Shown: positions 1-7,448, counted from the stretch's first letter. The stretch: DNA of 53,110 nt from an uncultured Verrucomicrobia subdivision 3 bacterium (GCA_903865745.1 CAIPKV010000038.1:1-53110); one strand, 5' to 3'. Translations and numbers: made by a program. Notes: generated by a model not told the origin, from the sequence alone.

Positions 1-71
1 CTCTGCCCGCTGGTCTCCGCCTCCCGCAGGATGCGGATGATTTGCTCCGTCGTATGATGTGTCTTCTTCAT
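1..71 (-). CDS. IS3-family transposase OrfA, N-terminal fragment (runs off window)
   Basis: The minus-strand reading from the ATG at 71 gives 23 residues beginning MKKTHHTTEQIIRILREAE. This is the typical start of the helix-turn-helix OrfA of IS3-family elements (pattern K-x-R/H-T/F-T-x-EQI-I-x-ILREAE). OrfA binds the IS ends and is normally fused by -1 frameshifting to the DDE domain of OrfB; neither the rest of OrfA nor OrfB is in the window. The same fragment occurs in mirror image at 53040-53110. Confidence 0.75.
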   Translation of the reverse strand, partial: MKKTHHTTEQIIRILREAETSGQ

Positions 72-103
72 GATGGTTTTCTTTTCGTTACCCGAAAACC
101 ATC
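72..103 (-). promoter_or_regulatory. Hairpin just before the IS transposase start (left copy)
   Basis: On the minus strand a perfect 10-bp inverted repeat, GATGGTTTTC and GAAAACCATC with 12 bases between, ends on the base before the transposase ATG. A hairpin formed in read-through transcripts would bury the translation start, a control known from several IS families as protection against transcription from outside. That function is inferred; the repeat itself is plain in the sequence. The same hairpin is at 53008-53039. Confidence 0.5.
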
Positions 104-136
104 CCATCCTCAATGGCCTAGTTCAGAGGGGCCCAA

Positions 137-442
137 TCAATATTGTTCAGCAGAAAACCCCACAGTAGCCACGTCGCCCGTGGCACGTTTTTCAATGTCC
201 ATAGAAACATCATCCAATGGAATTGTTTTCAACAATGCCAAAAGGCGTTTCGTTGTTAAGATGCCAAACTTAGCATCATCGAGTCCGTCGAAGTCTTTCC
301 ATGTAGCAGCGGCAAAGAGTTTCTTGTCGCTCGTCATGGCCGTAACTTTCAGTATTCCTGGCTCCTTAACCCAGACTGCGGATTCGATTATACCGTTCAG
401 GTAGTATTTCTTGATGAAACGCTGAATTGTGTCTTTTTTCAT
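137..442 (-). pseudogene. Truncated small protein, possibly N-terminal part of a phage gp45-like sliding clamp, cut by the IS
   Basis: An open frame of 101 residues starts MKKDTIQRFIKKYY. Its stop codon is the TGA formed by the first three bases of the IS end (137-139), so the gene was almost certainly longer and was cut by the insertion. The order of hydrophobic strands, with LKVTAMTSDKKLFAAA, then DFDGLDDAKFGI, then LLALLKTI and a run of acidic residues, resembles the first domain of T4 gp45-type sliding clamps. I base this on pattern only, and the similarity is weak. It has no match to the host dnaN product at 32100-33206. It is also possible that it is an unrelated small element protein. 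Confidence 0.4.
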
Positions 443-469
443 AAAAATAGATTTTGTGTTTTGATTCAG

Positions 470-510
470 CCTAGCAGCCCGTCAGCTACAACGTTCAACG
501 GACTGCTAGG
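470..510. repeat. 13-bp inverted repeat between two element genes
   Basis: CCTAGCAGCCCGT at 470-482 pairs with ACGGACTGCTAGG at 498-510, with one mismatch and a 15-base loop. It lies just after the stop of the DUF3102 gene and before the start of the truncated small gene, both on the minus strand. There is no long T-run next to it, so it could be a weak terminator or an operator; the sequence does not decide. Confidence 0.45.
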
Positions 511-527
511 CATCGTGTGACTCATGT

Positions 528-1439
528 TTAAGCAGCAGCCTGTTCAACCGCTTCGACAGGCTGAGGGTTTACTTCGTATGAAAACGTCGGAATCATTTCC
601 GACAAGTTCACAAGAGGTGAGGCTTCCGGTGAGGCCGTTGTGTTTGCCGAAATGAATGACTTCACAACTTCAGACAATACGATGCCTGTCTTTGTGAAAA
701 CTTCATCCTCGCGGGTCAACTCTTGGTATTCCTGTTTTGCCACCCACGCTTTCAATTCGTGGAAAAGGGCGGCCCCGTAGTTCGCTGCATCACCAGAACA
801 AGGTTTGTTGTTCTTCACCGTCCACGTTGACAGGTTCCAATTGAGTTTGCTTGAGGCTTCAATTGTTTTACGAACTTGCAGCACGGCTTTTTGGCGCACC
901 TCGTCACATTTTTGTTTGTATTGAGCCGCGTCATTCTCCTTCATCTTTGCCGGTGAGATTTCATCCTCACCTTTTTCTGACGTAGTATCGGGCGGTGTTG
1001 TTGGTAGCACCGTGGCCTTTTCCGACACTTCATTTCCCGGTGTGGGCACATCCGTCGCGGCTGGTTCAACGACTGGGTTTTTGTTGTAGATGCCGACACG
1101 GATGTAGGCAGCACGAAGAGTTCCGGCATCGTTCACCAGTGACGCATACTGCGGGTCTTCGGCTTTCTTCGCCAACTTCATGTAGTTTTGAACCGTGCGT
1201 ATGCTGACTGATGAAATGTTGTCAGCCACCCACTTTTTCCAATTCGTGTGACCGGCAATTTCCTTGGCTTTGATAAGGAAACCACCTGCTTGGATGGCGA
1301 GTCCAAGAGACTTTTTGCCGTGTTGAATGGCAATGTTATCGTTGGTAACAATTTCGGTTTGGAGCAAGTTGACTTGGGCGGCATAGCCGTTGAGCTCTTG
1401 CTTCTGGTTTTCGGTCAGTGCGACCATTTTAGTTTTCAT
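528..1439 (-). CDS. DUF3102-type protein of the integrated element
   Basis: A protein of 303 residues. Residues about 40-95 match the DUF3102 pattern: a helix with A-x-x-AGGFLIKAKE, then H-x-NWKKWVADN, then S-x-RTVQNYMKLAKKA. This family is found in phages, plasmids and other mobile elements, and its motif resembles a DNA-binding or plasmid-partition type helix bundle; its function is not known. The middle (about 125-165) is rich in P, T, S and E and is probably disordered, and the C-terminal part (about 175-300) is not recognised. The start is preceded by an A-rich stretch with no Shine-Dalgarno sequence. It is transcribed divergently from the gene at 1702. Confidence 0.65.
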   Translation of the reverse strand: MKTKMVALTENQKQELNGYAAQVNLLQTEIVTNDNIAIQHGKKSLGLAIQAGGFLIKAKEIAGHTNWKKWVADNISSVSIRTVQNYMKLAKKAEDPQYASLVNDAGTLRAAYIRVGIYNKNPVVEPAATDVPTPGNEVSEKATVLPTTPPDTTSEKGEDEISPAKMKENDAAQYKQKCDEVRQKAVLQVRKTIEASSKLNWNLSTWTVKNNKPCSGDAANYGAALFHELKAWVAKQEYQELTREDEVFTKTGIVLSEVVKSFISANTTASPEASPLVNLSEMIPTFSYEVNPQPVEAVEQAAA

Positions 1440-1701
1440 TTGTTTTGTTGTTTTGCTGTGTCACACTTCAAACCCGTGGACGGTTTTCCGTGTATTGCTG
1501 CATTGTTGTTTATCCACTGAGTCCTTTTTTAAGAACTTTGGGGAGTTTATCAGACTTCAGGAATTCTGCTTTGGAGCGCGAGGCGTTGACTGACAGACTC
1601 GCAATGCGCTCAAATACAACGTATTAAGCGAGTGTTGTGGAGATTTCCAACATGGACATTTGCGGTGGTGCATTTGGTTTGGCAAATTCACCGACATTGA
1701 A
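1440..1701. other. Divergent intergenic region inside the element
   Basis: This 262-base gap separates the minus-strand DUF3102 gene from the plus-strand gene at 1702 and must hold both promoters. The strongest visible structure is an imperfect inverted repeat with outer arms GAGCGC (1575-1580) and GCGCTC (about 1606-1611). It could be an operator for a shared regulator, but nothing else in the sequence supports this. I saw no RNA gene here. Confidence 0.35.
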
Positions 1702-2628
1702 ATGAGTGCATCCGTCACTGAGTGGGAACCAAAGCTCCGCCAAGCGATAGTCAAATGGTTGAACGAGCTTTCTGACGCCGTGGATAAAAACGGAGGAAAA
1801 CCGGTAACATGGGATTACAAAAAACTTCAAGACCGCTTTCGAGGATTCGATTGCTCATATACTGCAATTCTTGAAGCCCTTCGGAATAATTTTTTTATAG
1901 AAATCACACAAGTTGGCGGCAGGCGACAATTTAACATTACGGATTGTGGTTGGACTTTTTTAGTCTATGAAAAATACGACGAGCTCCGTTTGTTGCTATC
2001 AGACCCACTTGCACAAAAGCGCAACCGTGACGCCATCGCCAAACGGAAAGATAGGCGCAAGGTTTATACTGACCCGACCAAGCGGATAATTGACGATTTT
2101 AGACACAGTGTGGAATTTGGACACAAGGAACTTCTAAAACAATTGCGACGGGATAGGGGCACGCCTCTCGCTTTAGCCAAAAAAGCTGTAAAGATTGATG
2201 GTGAATTGAGAACTCATCTACATACGCCCATTGCTAACATACGGTTTCAAAATGTTCTCCGGCCGCTTCTTGCTTTTGAAACACGAAAGTTTTGGAATTT
2301 GATACGGGACGAGAGGGGACAAATTTACCACGAGTTTACGCCCCTTCATTGGAACTACCTGCGATTTGCAACATTCAACGGCAAACCGTTCGCCCTCCGT
2401 TTGGTTATAAAGCATCTTCAACCGACATACCTTCGCAAATTGTCGTTTGATTTATATCCTACGCTACACGCCTACGGGGAGAGTTGTGGATTAAGCCTCA
2501 TTTTAGAGAGTGATGCTATCAGTGTCTTTGGCGACAAGAAGGCTGCCGATTTCCAAACTAAATTTGGACAAGTAAAAAACTACATTAAGCAGCAAGAGGC
2601 CGAATGCCTAGCGGCAGGAGCGGCATAA
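1702..2628 (+). CDS. Unrecognised protein with a possible N-terminal winged helix
   Basis: A protein of 308 residues from the ATG at 1702 (MSASVTEWEPKLRQ); an in-frame upstream start at 1660 would add 14 residues with no sign of conservation. Residues about 35-85 (helix YTAILEALRNNFFIEI, then GGRRQFNITDCGWTFLV) look like a winged helix. The region about 105-150 is very basic, with KRKDRRKVYTDPTKR. The C-terminal half has mixed alpha/beta character and I do not recognise it. It has no signal peptide or membrane segment. Its position among element genes suggests a DNA-associated accessory function, but no function can be named. Confidence 0.6.
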   Translation: MSASVTEWEPKLRQAIVKWLNELSDAVDKNGGKPVTWDYKKLQDRFRGFDCSYTAILEALRNNFFIEITQVGGRRQFNITDCGWTFLVYEKYDELRLLLSDPLAQKRNRDAIAKRKDRRKVYTDPTKRIIDDFRHSVEFGHKELLKQLRRDRGTPLALAKKAVKIDGELRTHLHTPIANIRFQNVLRPLLAFETRKFWNLIRDERGQIYHEFTPLHWNYLRFATFNGKPFALRLVIKHLQPTYLRKLSFDLYPTLHAYGESCGLSLILESDAISVFGDKKAADFQTKFGQVKNYIKQQEAECLAAGAA

Positions 2629-2700
2629 CCGTGCAAAAGTGTCCTACAAGTTTCGGGAATTTTTATGCTCCAAATACGCAACGTTGCGTTTTTGACCGCA

Positions 2701-2725
2701 CAAAAAACCCGCCCGAAGGCGGGTT
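2701..2725 (-). terminator. Rho-independent terminator for the minus-strand gene at 2824-3213
   Basis: An 8-bp perfect stem (AACCCGCC at 2706-2713, GGCGGGTT at 2718-2725) with a 4-base loop is followed on the minus strand by a run of six T (complement of A at 2702-2707). There is no T-run on the plus side, so it serves the minus-strand recombinase/winged-helix transcript rather than the plus-strand gene that ends at 2628. Confidence 0.8.
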
Positions 2726-2823
2726 GTGGCAGTTCGTTCGCAATTGTCTGACCCGATTCCAAATCACCTACCCGAAGAACTGGCACGAAACATTATCGGT
2801 GAGTCGGAATTCTGAGACCCCGT

Positions 2824-3213
2824 TTATGCGGCCTTCAAACTGTATTTGTTTTCGGCAAAGGTGAAGATGGCTTTCGCACCGGTGGACTTCTTTTTGAGGA
2901 TGTTCTTCACCTTCCAAGAACTCGCGGCGTTGCCCACAGCCGCAATGATGGATTCAACCACCATCGGCCCACCGGCAAGAATCTCACGAATCTTGTCGTC
3001 CACCTTCGGGCGAAGCGAAGCCGGTTTCCAAGTGGGGTCGAGTTCACGGATTTCGTTCTCCACCTGCAACAGTTCGGAGCAAAGCTCCTGATACTTTTGC
3101 TTCATCGGTTCAGCCAGCGAGGTCTTCTGCTTCTTCAATGCCTCAATCTGTGCGTTGAGGTCGGCGAGTTGAGCGGTGGCGTTTTTGGTTCCAGTCGTTT
3201 TTTCGTTTTTCAT
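2824..3213 (-). CDS. Small coiled-coil plus winged-helix protein of the element
   Basis: A protein of 129 residues from the ATG at 3213 (MKNEKTTGTKNATAQ). The open frame extends further upstream to 3378, but that part is basic and hydrophobic in a way unlike the rest and has no good start signal. Residues about 12-50 are a coiled coil (LADLNAQIEALKKQK, then ELCSELLQVENEIREL). Residues about 68-129 look like a winged helix (KVDDKIREILAG, VVESIIAAVGNA, SWKVKNILKKK, FTFAENKYSL). The layout, an oligomerising coil then a DNA-binding domain, resembles nucleoid-associated or excision-type regulators in general form only. It lies downstream of the recombinase and is followed by a clear terminator, so the two may share a transcript. 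Confidence 0.6.
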   Translation of the reverse strand: MKNEKTTGTKNATAQLADLNAQIEALKKQKTSLAEPMKQKYQELCSELLQVENEIRELDPTWKPASLRPKVDDKIREILAGGPMVVESIIAAVGNAASSWKVKNILKKKSTGAKAIFTFAENKYSLKAA

Positions 3214-3383
3214 ATCAGTCGTTTTGTTGTTTGTTAATTTAGCCGATTTGTTCGGCACAACTGGACTGGAACACGGGACGCAAAAACTGGCAACAGCACC
3301 GGGAAGTTTTTTCCGAGGGTGAAAGCGAAAGAGCAACCGACTGAATTCCAGGCCGGCAAGCAAGAGGTAAAACGGCAACCGAA

Positions 3384-5063
3384 TTACGGTTTCTGTTTTC
3401 TATTGTGGGTTGTGGCGAAGCGCATTTCCTTTTTTACCCCGCTCGTCATCAATACTGCAAATGAGTAACCCGCCAAATCCACATCAATTCGACTGATTAA
3501 ATCAGGAATGATATTTTTCAGCTCTGCCCTCACACTATTATTTTTCAACGACTTTCTAATCAGCTCCTTGTCTGAGCTGATTAATTGGTTTAACAGCTCC
3601 ACGGCCTTTTTGGGGTCATTTGCGAATAAAACAACAGTTTCGGTTACACGATTGCCTTCGCTGTCAATTTCAGTCACGGATGATTTTGATTTGTTAAACA
3701 ATGCCATTAACTTCAAAACGCTAATCGGATTTGTTTTAATGACGGCCTGTTTCGATTCTTCCTGTTGAATCTGAATTCTAACCAAATTCCTTTGCTGGCT
3801 CGCCTTTGTTAAATTGGATTGCAATTCTGCAACGTCTTCCAAATCGGGGTTGTTCGCCATTTCTGACAACCGCTTAATCACGATGTTGAGCCTACCAAGT
3901 TCCGTGTTTAACTTGCCAAGTTGTGAATCTGTTTTTGGGGTGGGCTTAAACAATAATTCATCCGGCGATTTGAGAAGAACTTTACGGAAAACCATTTCCT
4001 CAAAATCATCCGTTTTCCACCATGTTGTTACCGTGCATAAATTGACACGGGACTTTCGACAGCCCATATAACTGTAATAGGTGTTTCCAACCTTGTGATA
4101 CCTTACCCCAACGTCATGCCCACAAGACGCACACCACATCAAGCACTTGAATAAGTTGGTTACGTTGCCACTGCTGCACCCGCCTCTATTGTAGGCGTTC
4201 TTGTCAATTCGGTTTTGCACTCTGTTGAATGTCTGCTCGTCAATAATCTCTGGATAATAATCATTTGTTTCAAAATCGTTAATTTTGCACCAGCCGGTCA
4301 AAGATTTGTTGGTCAATATGTTTCTTATCGTCGTGTTATACCAATATGCCTTTGACTTTTTTTCGCTCACGATTTTCTTGGATAAGCCAAACCGTGTTTT
4401 CTTCTCAACATTCAGAATCTTCGCAATTGCGATGCAACTTTTGCCGCTCAAATACAGGTCGTAGATTCTCTTTATGTCTTCAACCATGCAGTCGTCTTTG
4501 ACGAATTGCCCGTCTTTGACGCCGTTAATCCAACGTGGTGATTGCCCGCCGAAGTAAACCTTTTCACCCTTCTTGGCTCTTGCCACTTTTTTTATCAGAT
4601 TGCGTTTTGAGAATCCACTTTTGCGTTCGGATTCCTTTCTCGCACGTTGAATATCATTCACCACTAATTGAAGGATGTTTGAATTCTCAGACAAAACCTT
4701 TTGGTCAATAACGATGTCCATTGAGACGACGCCGATGGAAACTCCTGCGTAAATCAAATCCAAGAATCGCTTCGTGTTTTTCCATTCTATATCCCGGCCA
4801 AATCGGTCCCAGTTCTCAAAACATAGGCAAATCGGAATGGGGATTTTCCCCGTCTTCACATCCTCAATGAATTTTCCAAGGACGGTATCATTATTGAAAT
4901 TTTTGCCGGAGAAACTTGAGCCGACGTATTCCATTGTTTGAACCACTTGAAGTTTGTGATTTTTAATGAAATCTAGGACTTCGATGGATTCCGATTGTCT
5001 GGTTAAACCGTCTCCCCTATTCTGCTTCCCCGAACTGATGCGGTTGTATAGGTAAGTTCTCAT
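3384..5063 (-). CDS. Large serine recombinase (site-specific integrase)
   Basis: A protein of 559 residues. The N-terminal resolvase domain has the nucleophile Ser10 in YNRISSGKQ (with Arg8) and the NWDRFGRD motif at about 84-91. The recombinase domain follows at about 165-290 (WYNTTIRNILTNKSLTGW). A zinc ribbon has Cys at about 307, 311, 314, 335 and 343. A coiled coil at about 375-435 follows, as in phage integrases and Tn-type transposases of this class. These enzymes join attP and attB through a serine-DNA bond and need no homology beyond a 2-bp core. All catalytic residues I can check are present, so it may be active. Its start codon overlaps the extreme 5' end of the NUDIX open frame, which fits an attachment site between the two genes. 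Confidence 0.92.
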   Translation of the reverse strand: MRTYLYNRISSGKQNRGDGLTRQSESIEVLDFIKNHKLQVVQTMEYVGSSFSGKNFNNDTVLGKFIEDVKTGKIPIPICLCFENWDRFGRDIEWKNTKRFLDLIYAGVSIGVVSMDIVIDQKVLSENSNILQLVVNDIQRARKESERKSGFSKRNLIKKVARAKKGEKVYFGGQSPRWINGVKDGQFVKDDCMVEDIKRIYDLYLSGKSCIAIAKILNVEKKTRFGLSKKIVSEKKSKAYWYNTTIRNILTNKSLTGWCKINDFETNDYYPEIIDEQTFNRVQNRIDKNAYNRGGCSSGNVTNLFKCLMWCASCGHDVGVRYHKVGNTYYSYMGCRKSRVNLCTVTTWWKTDDFEEMVFRKVLLKSPDELLFKPTPKTDSQLGKLNTELGRLNIVIKRLSEMANNPDLEDVAELQSNLTKASQQRNLVRIQIQQEESKQAVIKTNPISVLKLMALFNKSKSSVTEIDSEGNRVTETVVLFANDPKKAVELLNQLISSDKELIRKSLKNNSVRAELKNIIPDLISRIDVDLAGYSFAVLMTSGVKKEMRFATTHNRKQKP

Positions 5064-5083
5064 TGATTTTATTGGTGTTTAAC

Positions 5084-5587
5084 GTGAATCCGAAACTTTG
5101 TCAACATTTCCAAATCGCCACGTTGCTTTACGTCTTTAATGAGCGCGACGAAATTCTGCTGCTCGAACGCGCGCAGGAACCGAACCGCGGCTTGTGGAGC
5201 CCGTGCGGCGGCAAATTAAAAATGGATCTCGGCGAATCGCCCTACGCCTGCGCCGGCCGCGAAGCCCACGAAGAAATGGGGATAAATCTCGCGCCGACGG
5301 ATTTGCATCTCGCCGGGCTCATCAGCGAACATGGCTATCAGGGGCAGACGCACTGGCTGATGTTTTTGTTCGAGGTGAAGGTGAAATTAAAAGCCCTTCC
5401 GCCACCGATGAGCGAAGGCCGCTTCGAATTCTTTCCGCGCGAAGAAATCTTTGATCTCAAAATTCCGCAGACCGATCGCGAGCAAATCTGGCCGTGGTTC
5501 TGGCAATATCGCGGCGGTTTCTTCGCCGCGCATTGCCATTGCCACGCGGACGGAAAGAACACTTGGACGCTGGAGGAAACGAAATGA
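5084..5587 (+). CDS. NUDIX hydrolase
   Basis: A NUDIX hydrolase of about 167 residues. The NUDIX box reads GGKLKMDLGE followed by seven residues and REAHEEMGI, with two residues more than the standard spacing before the first Glu. These enzymes hydrolyse nucleoside diphosphates linked to another group; the substrate is not evident. There is no ATG before the conserved FQIATLLYVF: possible starts are GTG at 5084 (chosen), TTG at 5063 and others between. The recombinase starts on the other strand at 5063, so the natural 5' end may have been replaced when the element integrated. The stop overlaps the tadA start (ATGA), so the two are translationally coupled. Confidence 0.85.
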   Translation: MNPKLCQHFQIATLLYVFNERDEILLLERAQEPNRGLWSPCGGKLKMDLGESPYACAGREAHEEMGINLAPTDLHLAGLISEHGYQGQTHWLMFLFEVKVKLKALPPPMSEGRFEFFPREEIFDLKIPQTDREQIWPWFWQYRGGFFAAHCHCHADGKNTWTLEETK

Positions 5588-6081
5588 GCGATGCGATTAT
5601 TGATTTGCACAGCGACGATTATTTCATGGGCGAAGCGCTGCGCCAGGCGGCCAAGGCTTACGAGCGCGAGGAGGTGCCCGTTGGCGCGGTCGTGGTGCGC
5701 GAGGGTCGCATCATCGCGCGCGCTTATAATCAGGTCGAGACGTTGAAGGACGCCACGGCGCACGCCGAGATGCTCGCGCTGACGCAGGCGGAGAATGCCG
5801 TGGGCGACTGGCGCCTGACCGATTGCACGCTCTACGTCACGAAGGAGCCGTGCCCCATGTGCGCCGGTGCGGTAGTCCACACGCGGCTGGCGCGGGTGGT
5901 GTTTGGCGCGGGCGATCCCAAAGGCGGCGCGGCGGGTGGCGCGCTGAATCTGCTGCAATTTCCCACGCTTAATCATAAATGCGAAATCACTTCCGGCGTG
6001 CGCTTGGAAGAATGTCGATCCTTGTTGAAAAGTTTTTTTGCCGACCAACGCGCGACCAAAAAAAACGGCTCAGCGACTTGA
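5584..6081 (+). CDS. tadA: tRNA-specific adenosine deaminase TadA
   Basis: A protein of 165 residues that deaminates A34 to inosine in the tRNA(Arg) anticodon. The zinc site and proton shuttle are clear: HAEM at about 61-64 and PCPMCAGAVVHTRL at about 87-100 (PCxxC). The ending (GVRLEECRSLLKSFFADQR) matches TadA. The ATG lies inside the stop of the NUDIX gene, so translation is coupled. The protein length is normal. Repeat array A begins about 210 bases downstream. Confidence 0.93.
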   Translation: MSDAIIDLHSDDYFMGEALRQAAKAYEREEVPVGAVVVREGRIIARAYNQVETLKDATAHAEMLALTQAENAVGDWRLTDCTLYVTKEPCPMCAGAVVHTRLARVVFGAGDPKGGAAGGALNLLQFPTLNHKCEITSGVRLEECRSLLKSFFADQRATKKNGSAT

Positions 6082-6734
6082 TTCTTCGTTAAAAATCACC
6101 GGGAAGTCATTTTGGCGATGGCCAAATAGGACTGGTAAATAACAATCCACGTGTAGAAATAATTTAGCTGCCCGCTAAAATTGGGGTCGGCACCACAATG
6201 GACTTTCTCGATGGCAGCGCGGTGGTTCAGGGATTTGGCGGCATCTGGCAGGGGCGGATGGGCGCGATTCAGACGGAGTGTTGCCCTAGTGAGATTCGCA
6301 AGGCTGCGTCGGCGATGCGCAAAACTTCGACGCCGATGCACATATACCCTCCCCAGATACGCATCTATCTCTCCCCGATGCGCAATTATCTTCCCCAGTT
6401 ACGCGTAGCTGTCGGGTATATGCGCGTATATCTTTCAGTTATGCGCAGCGCGCTTATTTATATGCGCATATTTCTTTCCCCGATGCGCGTATTTCTCCGG
6501 GACTTGCGCATTTATTTCATTTAAATGGGCATTTATATGAAAACTATGTGCATATTTATCACATTAATCCGCGTCAAAAACCTATTTCCGACCATATATT
6601 TGATAGTTTTAACGCTAAAGCGCATTTATTCGCGTTTTTTGCCGTTTTTTAGCCACTTTCCTGACGAATTACTCGCCGGGCATTAAGCAAACGCAGGTTA
6701 ACCCTGCTTCCTACAAAACAAGAAGACGTAAATT
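6082..6734. other. Intergenic region holding array A and a probable promoter for the next gene
   Basis: This 653-base gap has no credible gene. 6294-6587 is repeat array A (separate entry). After the array the sequence is rich in A and T with decaying traces of the unit (GCGCATTTATT near 6620). A near-palindrome GCAGG-TTAAC-CCTGC lies at 6693-6707, shortly before the start of the gene at 6735. A continuous open frame of 108 codons across the array exists but is only the translation of the 21-bp period into seven-residue steps. Confidence 0.6.
6294..6587 (+). repeat. Array A: 14 degenerate 21-bp tandem units
   Basis: Units start at 6294, 6315, 6336, 6357, 6378, 6399, 6420, 6441, 6462, 6483, 6504, 6525, 6546 and 6567, exactly 21 bp apart with no slip. 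The anchor is ATGCGC at the start of the unit (often ATGCGCATAT), followed by a C/T-rich second half such as TTTCCCCG. The centre is often palindromic (TATATGCGCATATA). Units differ at many positions but keep the anchor and the phase. It lies downstream of tadA. In one frame it reads as seven-residue repeats of the form MR-x-Y-L-S-P, but there is no ribosome site or conserved start. Confidence 0.85.
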
Positions 6735-7448
6735 ATGAAAAAACAACCGATCCTCCCCACGGCACTGGGCAACCAGCTGCTGTTCTTCACCAACCTCCAA
6801 ACCAAATATGGCCTCTATGCCGCCATCTTGAACCTCACCCCCGCGAGCCAGGCCAAGTTCAAGCTCACTATTGCTTGGCTCATCTGGGCGTGGCAGACCC
6901 ATATGCCTACCCGCCAGAGGGATGGTCTCGCGGCCACGGCCTGGCGCCAAAACCTCGCCAGCGGCACGAGCTCGACGCTCACCCAGACCGATCCGCCGGC
7001 GCCGGTGGTGCTCATTCCGCCTTCGCAAACCACGCCGACTATCGGCCCGGCGTATTTTGGGATGCTGACGTGGCTCCTCGAGGAAATCGCCCGCTGGAAA
7101 AAATCCGAGGCGTATACCGAAGCCATGGGGTTGGACCTGGGCATTGTCGGCGCGGCGGCCGTTGCCCATACGGACCCACCCATCTTGTGGCAAGGCGCGG
7201 TGGCGCAGAACAGTGCGGAGATCTGCACCAATGTCTATGAACACGCCGGGGCCTGGCTGGAGAGTCAGCGGCAGGGCGATCCGGGTTTTAGCTTTCTGGC
7301 CGTCGAATCCATCAGTCCGTATGTGGATAACCGGCCGGTCAAAGTTCCCGGCCAGGCGGAGTGGCGCGATTACCGGGCCTGCTGGTGGGATAATAATACG
7401 GCCAGCTATGCCTATAGTCTGGTACTGCGCGTGCTGGTAAACGGCTGA
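6735..7448 (+). CDS. Unrecognised protein downstream of array A
   Basis: A protein of 237 residues (MKKQPILPTALGNQLLFF). It has an alpha-helical first part (about 8-60), a Pro/Thr-rich linker (about 75-100), a second helical part with repeated Trp residues, and a C-terminal segment with beta character (VDNRPVKVPGQ, then EWRDYRACWW, then SLVLRVLVNG) that recalls the end of fibronectin-like or adhesin-type uncharacterised proteins. There is no signal peptide. It stands alone between array A and a strong terminator, and an AAATT-type leader replaces a Shine-Dalgarno site. Its function is not known. It is the gene nearest to an array on the downstream side and could be worth testing for a link. 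Confidence 0.7.
   Translation: MKKQPILPTALGNQLLFFTNLQTKYGLYAAILNLTPASQAKFKLTIAWLIWAWQTHMPTRQRDGLAATAWRQNLASGTSSTLTQTDPPAPVVLIPPSQTTPTIGPAYFGMLTWLLEEIARWKKSEAYTEAMGLDLGIVGAAAVAHTDPPILWQGAVAQNSAEICTNVYEHAGAWLESQRQGDPGFSFLAVESISPYVDNRPVKVPGQAEWRDYRACWWDNNTASYAYSLVLRVLVNG

Larger units (their letters stand above)
1..139 (-). mobile_element. 5' end of an IS3-family insertion sequence (left edge, partial)
   Basis: These 139 bases are the exact reverse complement of the last 139 bases of the window (52972-53110), and the identity stops sharply at 139/140. Read on the minus strand the element starts with TGATTGGGCCCC, with the TG tip usual for IS3-family ends, then a short leader and the start of a transposase gene that runs off the window. 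Two copies in opposite orientation at the two ends suggest a multicopy IS in which the assembly stopped. No target duplication can be judged because the far ends of both copies are missing. Family assignment rests on the OrfA start and the TG tip. Confidence 0.8.
140..5083. mobile_element. End portion of a putative integrated element carrying a large serine recombinase
   Basis: This stretch is visibly richer in A+T than the housekeeping DNA to its right and carries genes typical of phages or integrative elements: a DUF3102-type protein, a small coiled-coil/winged-helix protein, an unknown protein and a large serine recombinase. The recombinase gene is outermost and starts within about 25 bases of the NUDIX-tadA operon, the usual position for an integrase next to its attachment site. 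The other end of the element lies beyond the IS at the left edge. The boundary near 5060-5100 is inferred from gene order and composition; no attachment repeat can be identified with one end only. Confidence 0.55.

Noticed and set aside
1575-1611. attC-type recombination site
   Set aside because: Short arms only, no R-box pattern, no integron integrase; the recombinase present is of the serine type.
6198-6524. A 108-codon small protein across array A
   Set aside because: It is the translation of the 21-bp period; there is no ribosome site and the first third does not follow the repeat.
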